The notes under the pieces were generated by a model. That model saw nothing but the letters and a program-made list of their open reading frames with translations. It made no database searches and was not told the DNA's origin. The translations under genes and the position numbers were made by a program. DNA of 64,000 nucleotides from contig NC_014963.1 in NCBI RefSeq assembly GCF_000179915.2, positions 3,596,001-3,660,000 of the forward strand, given 5' to 3'. Positions 43,246 through 50,592 of the stretch are shown in pieces (the first letter of the stretch is position 1; each line of letters starts with the position of its first letter). Origin of the DNA: Terriglobus saanensis SP1PR4. Its GTDB lineage: Bacteria; Acidobacteriota; Terriglobia; Terriglobales; Acidobacteriaceae.

Positions 43246-44136
43246 TCAAGTCAAAGGAAAATACGGCCCAAGAATCTCTCTCCAAATCTTCAGTGCCTCA
43301 CCCTGGCGGCCAGTCCGCTCGGCCCTGCAAGCCAAGGCCGCTTTACGCTGCGCCTCCTGCAGCGCGGTCTTTGCAGCCGTAATCATCTTCGGCGTCATCT
43401 GGTCCGAAACAAGCGGACCAAGACCAGCCGGGTCCGGCCATTCGCGGCCGATGTTCGCTTCCATCGCCGCGAAGAAGTTCCGCACCTCGTTGGCATAGGT
43501 AGAAAACGGCGACTCGACCAGCTCCTCTGCAATGACCTCGATGAGGAACGAAGGCTTGATTGGCTTGCCGTTGGCGCGGTTCCAGCCTTTAATCATCTTA
43601 ACGAGCGGCACCCAGTAGCCATCGATTTCCTTGTTCTTCGCCGTTGCCTGTGCCTGGTGTTTCTTGGGATTCGTTTTGATCCAGGTACCTGTGACCTTAT
43701 CGGGGATTTCAAAAACGTCGGTCTCGATCTCGAAGGCTGGCACCGCGTCAATGCTCAGCACTTTCCCGTGGTGGTCGTCGGGATAGTAGTTCTTCTCGAA
43801 AACGACCGTGACCGCCCGTCGGCCGATCTCTGTCTGTCCTTCGTCCGTGAACTCTTTCTTTAGGCATTCGTCGAAGGCCGTCAGCATGTCGATGGGAGGC
43901 TTGCTACGCCGCCATCTCTCTTTCTGCCCGAGGATGAAGAAGACATCGACGTCCTTGAGGGGCTTGGTTTTTGTATGGCGGCGGTAAGAACCCGAGAGAA
44001 CGTCGTTGGCGACATCAAAGCCCTTGCGGATGCATTCGCGCACATCCTTGTGCCGCTTCTGCGCGTCTGCGCTTTCCGTTGGGCCGAGTTCCAGATTCTG
44101 CCGAAACTTATCGAATGCCTGATCCGTTGTGCGCAT
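43246..44136 (-). CDS. CD-NTase, CBASS cyclic oligonucleotide synthase
   Basis: 296 residues from ATG 44136 (GGAG 7 bases upstream). The catalytic core reads NDVLSGSYRRHTKTKPLKDV then DVFFILG, with the GS helix and D-x-D pair; the third Asp is in KVLSIDAVPAFE. The helical C-terminal domain ends in AEELVESPF and the typical KIWREILGPYF near the stop. With a HORMA protein and TRIP13-like ATPase upstream in the same operon, this is the signal-making enzyme of a type III CBASS. The product (cyclic di- or trinucleotide) cannot be read from sequence; clade not assigned. It follows the HORMA gene by 3 bases. Confidence 0.88.
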   Translation of the reverse strand: MRTTDQAFDKFRQNLELGPTESADAQKRHKDVRECIRKGFDVANDVLSGSYRRHTKTKPLKDVDVFFILGQKERWRRSKPPIDMLTAFDECLKKEFTDEGQTEIGRRAVTVVFEKNYYPDDHHGKVLSIDAVPAFEIETDVFEIPDKVTGTWIKTNPKKHQAQATAKNKEIDGYWVPLVKMIKGWNRANGKPIKPSFLIEVIAEELVESPFSTYANEVRNFFAAMEANIGREWPDPAGLGPLVSDQMTPKMITAAKTALQEAQRKAALACRAERTGRQGEALKIWREILGPYFPLT

Positions 44137-44139
44137 GGA

Positions 44140-44643
44140 CTATCTCCAGTAAGTTGCGCCGGCAGTCAAGTGACCGGTCGCAATGACCGTGCCGGAGTGA
44201 CGGGCAGCGAGCTGTCCGGTTGAAAGGAAATCCGTATCCACAAAACCGTTCACGGTAGCAGCGCCGGGATGGTTCGAAAGAACGATGCGGTAAGTGCAAT
44301 CCAAAGAGGGCCGCGCTGCCTTGGCGATCAGCTGGCGCAGATAATTCTTGTCTAGCCACATGTCATCGTCGACGCCTGAGCCGGTGTAGACGACCGGAAA
44401 CTCCCACTTTGCCGACGCGATCGAGTAACCGGGTTTGAAGAACTCAACGGTGACTGTCTTCAGGTGCTGGGAGCTGAGCCAGGTCTTGATGCCGCGCTCA
44501 ATCGTGTCCCAGTCCTGCATCAACTTGTCAGGGCTGAGGCCGTATTCGCGAATCACCTCGCGGAGCGTGTTGCGCAGGTTATCGCTCAAAAACACGATGC
44601 TGTGCGTCTGGCTGAAAACCTGAGAGTAAGTGCTGGTTCCCAT
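44140..44643 (-). CDS. Bacterial HORMA-domain protein of type III CBASS
   Basis: 167 residues starting at ATG 44643, which overlaps the previous stop as TAATG; a longer reading from 44667 is less likely. Motifs: TSTYSQVFSQTHSIVFLSDN, LREVIREYGLSPDKLMQDWD, VEFFKPGYSIASAKWEFPVV and a C-terminal safety-belt-like part (SGTVIATGHLTAGATYWR). HORMA proteins bind peptide triggers, switch shape and activate the CD-NTase; the TRIP13-like ATPase resets them. All three are in this operon, ordered ATPase, small partner, HORMA, CD-NTase. Confidence 0.82.
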   Translation of the reverse strand: MGTSTYSQVFSQTHSIVFLSDNLRNTLREVIREYGLSPDKLMQDWDTIERGIKTWLSSQHLKTVTVEFFKPGYSIASAKWEFPVVYTGSGVDDDMWLDKNYLRQLIAKAARPSLDCTYRIVLSNHPGAATVNGFVDTDFLSTGQLAARHSGTVIATGHLTAGATYWR

Positions 44644-45116
44644 TAGAGTGAGCCTCCAATATTCCAATCAATGACAAGTGCGTTGCTGCCTTTTGCAACC
44701 TCGACCGAGTCTTCTTCCTCAGCCCGGTCAGCTTCGTCGACATCGAACACCTTGATTCGGGGAGACGTCTTCGCCAGCGATTCCTTGACCCATTTCATGT
44801 TGTCGGCGTCGCACGGCACATGCATGGTCCAGTCGCCGGCGGTCGGATTCCAGGTCAGGGCGTCGACTTTCGCGCCTTCTTCGACCGCCTTCATGCCGAA
44901 GCGGCAATAGATGCGCAGTTGTGCTCCAACGCCTTCCAGCATGATGGCCCGCTTCGATGGAGATTCATCGGTAATGAGGGAACCCATGACGCCGGTGGCA
45001 TTCTTCAGCTGAAGGGCATCCTTTGAATCTGGCCCCGTGACCAGGTCAATGATGCGCTGCCAGGTCTCGCTGGCGGACCGGAACGGGATGGAACTTATGT
45101 CCCTGCGTATTCTCAT
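44643..45116 (-). CDS. Small CBASS operon protein, possible second HORMA-like or peptide partner
   Basis: 157 residues from ATG 45116, which overlaps the ATPase stop. Sequence parts: RSASETWQRIIDLVTGPDSK, GVMGSLITDESPSKRAIMLE, RIYCRFGMKAVEEGAKVDAL and WTMHVPCDADNMKWVKESLA. It ends in an acidic linker (DEADRAEEEDSVEVAKGS) and a hydrophobic tail (NALVIDWNIGGSL). Type III CBASS operons with HORMA and TRIP13 often include a second small protein, and the flexible acidic tail could be a HORMA closure peptide. I recognise no firm domain. Confidence 0.65.
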   Translation of the reverse strand: MRIRRDISSIPFRSASETWQRIIDLVTGPDSKDALQLKNATGVMGSLITDESPSKRAIMLEGVGAQLRIYCRFGMKAVEEGAKVDALTWNPTAGDWTMHVPCDADNMKWVKESLAKTSPRIKVFDVDEADRAEEEDSVEVAKGSNALVIDWNIGGSL

Positions 45117-45991
45117 GCCGCCATCTCCTTCTGCAGTTTCAGCGAGTGCTTGAAAGCAGCCTCGATCTGCGTCACCGTCAGCCGGTTGGGATCTTTTGCG
45201 GTCTCGATGTCCGAGCCGATCGCCGAGAAAATCTCCTTACGAATACGGCGACCATCAAGGCCATCAGCGACTTTCGCGAGGCGATCTGCCTGCGCTTCGA
45301 GATCCGATACTTTCGTCCACACCTTGCCAATTGCCTTGAGAGTATCGGCGATGATCTCGCGCCGCGCCAACAAGTTTGGCAGCCCGATCTCCTCGATATG
45401 GTCGGCTCGCGAAAGAACCGCGCTGTCGAGCGCCTTCGGGAAATTCGTGGTGGCGATGAGCAGAACATTGCGGTGCTCCCTCGTCAGCCTGTCCAGGCCC
45501 GCAAGCGCCGCATCGGTTGCCCGGTGGACATCTATGGGGTTTGCATCGAGGCTGAGCTGATGCCGGGAGACGGCAAGCGTCTCCACCTCATCGAGCAGTA
45601 CAATTGCTGCGCCGTCCATCGCCATCTCGGGGATCGTATGCTCGAACAGTTTCGCTACCGCCTGTTGGCTGCGCCCGTGCGCCGAACTCATCAGGGCGTG
45701 GGGGTCGACCTCGACATACTTGCACTTCGTGCCTTTAAGGTGCTTGGCAACCTGATTGGCAAGGCCCCGCGCCAACGTCGTCTTGCCAGTGCCGGGCGCG
45801 CCGGTGAGCAGGATCAGCCCATGCATCGGTGCCGCCTCGAAGGGCAGCTTCTGCCGAACGGTGAAGGAAAGCAACGATTGCGCAAGCAAGCGTTCCCGCG
45901 TACCTTTGGCCAGCATGATCGAGTCCCAGGCCGGATCGAATTCGGCGTGAGGGAGGTTGAAATGACGCGCTATGCCTTCGAGGTTGCTCAT
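45113..45991 (-). CDS. TRIP13/Pch2-like AAA+ ATPase of CBASS
   Basis: 292 residues. Walker A LILLTGAPGTGKTTLARGLA (about residues 60-80), Walker B AAIVLLDEVETLA, sensor 1 VLLIATTNFPKALDSAVLSR and an arginine-finger region (SRADHIEEIGLPN). The small helical AAA+ lid follows. TRIP13/Pch2 ATPases unfold the HORMA N terminus; in type III CBASS the homolog (Cap6) switches off the CD-NTase. It is the first gene of the minus-strand operon, 112 bases from a divergent XRE-protease gene with a shared operator between them. Confidence 0.88.
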   Translation of the reverse strand: MSNLEGIARHFNLPHAEFDPAWDSIMLAKGTRERLLAQSLLSFTVRQKLPFEAAPMHGLILLTGAPGTGKTTLARGLANQVAKHLKGTKCKYVEVDPHALMSSAHGRSQQAVAKLFEHTIPEMAMDGAAIVLLDEVETLAVSRHQLSLDANPIDVHRATDAALAGLDRLTREHRNVLLIATTNFPKALDSAVLSRADHIEEIGLPNLLARREIIADTLKAIGKVWTKVSDLEAQADRLAKVADGLDGRRIRKEIFSAIGSDIETAKDPNRLTVTQIEAAFKHSLKLQKEMAA

Positions 45992-46051
45992 CGTTGTATC
46001 CCTTCGTATCTACTCAGGTTCCGGCCACCAAACTGCTTGACCCTCGACCTA

Positions 46052-46087
46052 GTTTACAGTACATATGGAATATGTCAATTTGTAAAC
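46052..46087. promoter_or_regulatory. Inverted-repeat operator between the two halves of the CBASS locus
   Basis: GTTTACA (46052-46058) and TGTAAAC (46081-46087) face each other. Within them ACATA (46061-46065) and TATGT (46071-46075) form a second inverted repeat. The site is AT-rich and lies 17 bases before the XRE gene start and about 60 bases before the ATPase gene. It probably binds the XRE protein and controls both directions. Confidence 0.6.
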
Positions 46088-46103
46088 CAGTGGAGATTTG
46101 TTC

Positions 46104-47201
46104 ATGATTGCTGATCGCGTCAGACTTGCCCGAGCAAAGGCGGGCTTATCTTTACGGGATCTCGCCTCGGAAATGAACGATAAGGTAACCGCCCAGGCCA
46201 TCGGAAAATATGAGCGCGGAGAGGATATTCCCAGCTCCGGCGTGCTCATGGCGCTCTCCAAGGCGCTTGGTGTGTCGCTCAGCTACCTGCTTGATACGCA
46301 GGGCATCGAACTCTCCGGCGTTGAATTCAGAACGAAGGCGAACACCACCTCCAAAGACCGCGCGCATGTGGAAACGGCGGTCTTGGAATGGATAGAACGC
46401 TATCTGCAGGTTGAGATGATCCTCGACCTAGACAGCGCCGAATGGCACTGCCCCGTGCCTTGTCCCGTGAAGCTGACCGACATCGACGAAGCGGAGAAGC
46501 TTGCCAAGGATGCCCGCGACAAGTGGCAGCTCGGCAGTGATCCCATCCCCAACATGACGGAGTTGCTGGAAGAGAAGGGGCTCAAAGTGCTCACGGCAGA
46601 GCTACCTGACCGCGTATCCGGCTTCACCTGCATGGTCGGTCGCGGCGAGGGGAAACAGGGCCTGCCGGTCATTGTCGTTAACAATGCGTTCTCACTTGAA
46701 CGTCGAAGGCTGACTCTTGCGCACGAACTCGCACATCGTCTGATTGACACCAACAGCCTGAACGACAAAGACGAAGAGAAGGCAGCGACGCTTTTTGCGG
46801 GAGCCTTCCTCATGCCGCGCGAACATCTCCTCAGGGAAGTAGGCAAGCACCGTAACGCCCTTGGCTATAAGGAGATCATTGACCTCAAACGCATCTACCG
46901 GGTCAGCGGAATGGCCCTCCTCATGCGCCTGAAGCAAATCGACGTCATCAGTGAGTCGACGCTTGTCTATGCATTTCAGTCCATCGCCCGAGGCTGGCGC
47001 ACCCAGGAACCAGAGGAGCTTGAAAAAACTGGTGAGCGTGGTCAGCGGGAACGAGCACGGCGCTTTGAACGCCTTTGCTACCGCGCTCTCGCGGAGAAAC
47101 TCATTTCGTTGCCGAAAGCTGCCGAACTCCTCCGGTTGCCTGCCTCGGAAGTTGAGGTAGGGCTGAAGGGACCGCAGAACGCCGATGCGCATAGTAATTA
47201 G
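46104..47201 (+). CDS. XRE helix-turn-helix / ImmA-IrrE metallopeptidase fusion
   Basis: 365 residues from ATG 46104 with GGAG 8 bases upstream; a TTG at 46098 is less likely. XRE helix-turn-helix at about residues 3-60 (RLARAKAGLSLRDLASEMND, AIGKYERGEDIPSSGVLMAL). ImmA/IrrE (COG2856) peptidase at about 185-280 with RRLTLAHELAHRLIDTNSL (HExxH) and EKAATLFAGAFLMPREHLL (third-ligand Glu). In some CBASS loci a separate repressor and ssDNA-triggered protease (CapH/CapP) control expression; this fusion could do both. It overlaps the PIN gene by 17 bases. Confidence 0.85.
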   Translation: MIADRVRLARAKAGLSLRDLASEMNDKVTAQAIGKYERGEDIPSSGVLMALSKALGVSLSYLLDTQGIELSGVEFRTKANTTSKDRAHVETAVLEWIERYLQVEMILDLDSAEWHCPVPCPVKLTDIDEAEKLAKDARDKWQLGSDPIPNMTELLEEKGLKVLTAELPDRVSGFTCMVGRGEGKQGLPVIVVNNAFSLERRRLTLAHELAHRLIDTNSLNDKDEEKAATLFAGAFLMPREHLLREVGKHRNALGYKEIIDLKRIYRVSGMALLMRLKQIDVISESTLVYAFQSIARGWRTQEPEELEKTGERGQRERARRFERLCYRALAEKLISLPKAAELLRLPASEVEVGLKGPQNADAHSN

Positions 47202-47694
47202 TGACAGTAGCTGCCTGATCGATCTGCGTAAGGCGTCCCTCCTGGACGCCCTACTGTCATTGCCTTACGAATTCCTCATCCCGAACACCTTGTTTGAAGA
47301 GGAACTCATCAAGTTCACCGCCGCGCAGAAGAAAGACCTGATTAAGCGCGGCCTCAAAGTGATTGATCTTCCAGGAGAAGCTGTCCTGCGCGCGCAGGCG
47401 CATGTGGGCCGCCTGCCTAAGCTCTCAGTGCATGACGGATTCGCATTCGCGCTCGCCGAGAATCACCCCGGCTGCATCCTGCTCACCGGTGACAATGAGC
47501 TGCGAACCGCTGCCAGCGAGGCCAAGATGGAAGTGCACGGCATCTTGTGGGTGATCGATGAACTGCACCGCAACAAGATCAAGCCCGCCGCTGCATTGCT
47601 GGCCGTGCTGCAGGCCCTCTCAACCGACCCCACTGTCAGGCTGCCAAGGAAGGAACTCGCGGCAAACATCAAGGTTTATGCGGCGCTGAAATAG
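47185..47694 (+). CDS. PIN-domain protein
   Basis: 169 residues. Acidic residues sit at the usual PIN positions: VISDSSCLIDLRKASLLDAL (first Asp), FEEELIKF (Glu), LSVHDGFAFALAENH (Asp) and ILLTGDNELRTAASE (Asp). PIN proteins are metal-dependent ribonucleases. Together with the upstream XRE-peptidase it forms a pair that, elsewhere, behaves like a toxin with a regulator. In this locus it could be an accessory effector or a stand-alone toxin-antitoxin unit lodged within CBASS. The gene begins inside the 3' end of the XRE gene. Confidence 0.8.
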   Translation: MRIVISDSSCLIDLRKASLLDALLSLPYEFLIPNTLFEEELIKFTAAQKKDLIKRGLKVIDLPGEAVLRAQAHVGRLPKLSVHDGFAFALAENHPGCILLTGDNELRTAASEAKMEVHGILWVIDELHRNKIKPAAALLAVLQALSTDPTVRLPRKELAANIKVYAALK

Positions 47695-47703
47695 CCGCAG
47701 AGA

Positions 47704-49224
47704 ATGGACATTATGGCACCCAAGAAAAAGACAGAACCGGAGAAGGTCTCTGAGACGAGCAGCAATCCCAGAGAGAAGAAGGCCGCCTATCCGGGTTCCT
47801 TTCTTGCGCCTGAGGCCATGGGGGGGATTAACGCCGGCGACGGGTTCGACTTCCAGACACGCTTTGCCGCCTGCAACGTGCCGATCTGGCTCGTCGAAGG
47901 GGCGTTTCAGCAGCTCCTGCACGAGGGTGCCGGCGATATCGACCTGCGATACAGCAAGGACGGAAAAACCTCACGCACCTTCATGCAGGTTAAGGACCAC
48001 GACGTGCAGCCAGCGGAGCTGAAGGACGTCATCGAACAGTTCCTCTCGCGCGATGCTGCATCGCCGGAGGCTTATCAATGCTTCACGGTTGTCTGTCAGT
48101 CGCTATCGCCAACGCTTAGGCCCATCGAGAACGGCCTCGCCCGCCTACGCGGCATTGCAGCGTTCTACAACGATATGCCCGAGGTCCTCGACTCGACAAA
48201 ACAGGAACTAGACGATCGCCTGAAGACCGTCGGCCTAGGCGACTACATCGATTTCATCCATGAGAAAGTTCATATCGATACGGGTCACGCGGACATGCAT
48301 CACGATGATCGCGCCATCGCCCATTTCATCGATCGTCTGCTTCGTCATCCCGATTACGCAGAGAAAGTTCGGTCGATGGTAGCTCCCGCCTTCGCCGAGA
48401 CAATGCGCAAGATCGGCGCAAGCAAAGGGAAGGTTCTTGAGCGCACCGATATCGAGAAGATCCTCTTTGAGGCAGTGACGAGCAGCATTGCCTCGGAGGA
48501 GAAGATCACGCTTTGGCTTCAGAACTGGACCAGCGAGAACTTCGAGGTTCCAGCTGACTACTCGATTGACTGGTCGGAATATTTTGACCGATCCAAGCGG
48601 CAGGTGCCGACGTCCGAGCGCTGGAATGATGAATTGATTCCGCAGCTCGATGCCCTCAAAAAGCAGATTCTAAAAGAGCGAAAGGAGCGGCTTATTCGCT
48701 TTCGCGGGAAGTGTGCTTTGTCCTCGGGCGTCGCTCTGGGCGCGATCTTTGCGACGGTCGGAGGCTGGGCATTCGAGATCCCGCAGCCGCCCGCTAAGGA
48801 GGCTTGGCGTTCCGACGCGATTGCGGCAGATGCCTATGAAATGACGGTGGAAGAGCTGGAAGGCTCTGCGGATGGAACCGACATTGTTCTTGGCCTCAAT
48901 ATCAGAGGTGACGGCCGGCAGGACATGGTGAAGTATGTCGAGAGCACCGGCTATATTCCACGCAGATATCTCTTCGTCTCGCCGGCGACACAGGGCGCGC
49001 AATCCATCCGTGGTGCCAGTGATGCCGTGGCCTTTGCGCGGTCCGTGAGGGAGACGCTGGGACGGAGCCTTAAAACTTATGATGTGCGCAGGACCCGTCT
49101 GTTTTTCTATGGCCCATTCGCGCTCTCAGTGTTCCTCGGCCAGCATCTGACATCGGTTGGCGAGATCCAGCTGTTTGAATATCAAGATCCAAGCTACGTC
49201 CCCAGCTGCACGCTGCGAACATAA
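47704..49224 (+). CDS. cap4: Cap4-type effector: DUF4297 nuclease fused to SAVED domain
   Basis: 506 residues; start ATG 47704 or 47713. N-terminal endonuclease (about residues 30-240): NAGDGFDFQTRFAACNVPIW, AGDIDLRYSKDGKTSRTFMQ followed by VKDHDV, giving the D...QxK catalytic set. C-terminal SAVED (about 330-505): GWAFEIPQPPAKEAWRSDAI, GDGRQDMVKYVESTGYIPRR, and the signature RLFFYGPFALSVFLGQHL then EIQLFEYQDPSYVPSCTL. SAVED binds the cyclic oligonucleotide made by the CD-NTase and switches on DNA degradation. It is separated from its synthase by the divergent promoter and two regulatory genes. Confidence 0.88.
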   Translation: MDIMAPKKKTEPEKVSETSSNPREKKAAYPGSFLAPEAMGGINAGDGFDFQTRFAACNVPIWLVEGAFQQLLHEGAGDIDLRYSKDGKTSRTFMQVKDHDVQPAELKDVIEQFLSRDAASPEAYQCFTVVCQSLSPTLRPIENGLARLRGIAAFYNDMPEVLDSTKQELDDRLKTVGLGDYIDFIHEKVHIDTGHADMHHDDRAIAHFIDRLLRHPDYAEKVRSMVAPAFAETMRKIGASKGKVLERTDIEKILFEAVTSSIASEEKITLWLQNWTSENFEVPADYSIDWSEYFDRSKRQVPTSERWNDELIPQLDALKKQILKERKERLIRFRGKCALSSGVALGAIFATVGGWAFEIPQPPAKEAWRSDAIAADAYEMTVEELEGSADGTDIVLGLNIRGDGRQDMVKYVESTGYIPRRYLFVSPATQGAQSIRGASDAVAFARSVRETLGRSLKTYDVRRTRLFFYGPFALSVFLGQHLTSVGEIQLFEYQDPSYVPSCTLRT

Positions 49225-49250
49225 GCCATAACGGAGGAACTGTCATAGAA

Positions 49251-50561
49251 ATGGCCGCAAGCTTCCCTGAAGATCTTGCCACTCATGTACGCGCGCAGCT
49301 CGTGGACCGGAAGGAGCGGCCGCCAGCGCTCAAAGTTCTGACCCAGTTGTTTGAGACGATGTATTTCGCGAGTCTCAAACAGGAAGAAGCGCAGCCTATC
49401 TCCTGCCGAATCGCTTTTGTTCGACGGAAGAACCCCGATCCGAAGCCTCCCAAGCGTATCGTTGCCGATCGCTGGCAGGTCTCTCCTCTTGCTGAAGACC
49501 TTCCGCTGACCGTCAGAAACCTGGTGAAGTTATCAACCGCCGTGGACCCATGGGGATCGACCCTGGCCGTCGATGTCGACGATGACTCGCGCTTACGTAT
49601 CTGGGGTCTTATCGATCAAAGCGTTCACTACAGCACCTACGTTGCGAAGGAAGCGTCCAGCGCGCCGGAAATGCCGGGGATGTTTCAGGCGGTTATCCAG
49701 GCAACAGGAGAGATCGCCGCATATAGATCAACGCTTCTTCTAGGCAGTCTCAAGCAAGACACTTTAGTGAAAAGCCAGCTGCGCGCGCTTCAAGCGGGGC
49801 CAGTCCACACGAAGCTAATGAAATCGGTCAGGCTGTTTCAGCGGCGCGTGCAGAAGGAAGTTGGCAACGAGCTTTACCGCGAGAGAGATCATTGGCCGGG
49901 CTCATTGGAACAGAACTGGATATCGACCCTTTGCAGAATCCTGATCGGTATTCATAAATACCAGCATGGCGGGGCGATTCTCATCTCCGACAGCGCCACG
50001 GGCCTGAATCCTAAATATTCCCTCTCTTACAGCCGACTCGCCGAAGCGTTATTTCGCTCCAGCGTGCTTAGCATCCGGCACACGGCATACTCCGACACCA
50101 TCCATAGGAAATACCTGGACAAAGGCCTAGAGGAGATTCCGACCGATCTTTACCTCAGTGAATCAGTCGATGGTACAGAGCTGAACGATACAAACGATGA
50201 GCTAACAGGCTGTGTACGCTTCCTCGCGTCCCTTTCACGTGTTGACGGCTTGATATGGCTCAATTCCAATCTTCACCTCAAGGCCTTCGGCGTCGAGATC
50301 ACGATTCGGGACGAGCCGAGCAAGGCTGTTGTTGCACGGAATCCTCAGGGCACGGAGGTCAAGAAGCTAAATATGAATCATTACGGAACACGGCACCGAT
50401 CAATGCTTCGCTATTGCGCCGCGAATCCTGATAGCGTCGGATTCGTCGTCTCGCAAGATGGCGACGTTCGCGCCATTACGCATGCAAACGGCCGCGTCGT
50501 GCTTTGGGACAATATCCGCATTCAATCGCTCGTCAACGCTCGCGCAAGAAGGTCCGAATAA
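49251..50561 (+). CDS. DACNV-like (DisA-N related) putative sensor protein
   Basis: 436 residues; GGAGG is 13 bases before ATG 49251. The C-terminal region (about 335-430) is like the diadenylate cyclase fold: VDGLIWLNSNLHLKAFGVEI, YGTRHRSMLRYCAANPDSVG and FVVSQDGDVRAITHANGRVV. The GTRHR equivalent of DisA is present, while the DGA motif reads DGL. Such DACNV domains are thought to be sensors derived from DisA rather than synthases. N-terminal part unrecognised. It follows the Cap4 gene by 26 bases and probably shares its transcript, suggesting a second nucleotide-sensing role. Confidence 0.7.
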   Translation: MAASFPEDLATHVRAQLVDRKERPPALKVLTQLFETMYFASLKQEEAQPISCRIAFVRRKNPDPKPPKRIVADRWQVSPLAEDLPLTVRNLVKLSTAVDPWGSTLAVDVDDDSRLRIWGLIDQSVHYSTYVAKEASSAPEMPGMFQAVIQATGEIAAYRSTLLLGSLKQDTLVKSQLRALQAGPVHTKLMKSVRLFQRRVQKEVGNELYRERDHWPGSLEQNWISTLCRILIGIHKYQHGGAILISDSATGLNPKYSLSYSRLAEALFRSSVLSIRHTAYSDTIHRKYLDKGLEEIPTDLYLSESVDGTELNDTNDELTGCVRFLASLSRVDGLIWLNSNLHLKAFGVEITIRDEPSKAVVARNPQGTEVKKLNMNHYGTRHRSMLRYCAANPDSVGFVVSQDGDVRAITHANGRVVLWDNIRIQSLVNARARRSE

Positions 50562-50592
50562 TTCGCTGCTCAATGCTGGCCGAACAGTCAGA

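Noticed and set aside
45146-46114. 322-codon plus ORF
   Set aside because: Antisense to the TRIP13-like ATPase, whose Walker motifs are clear.
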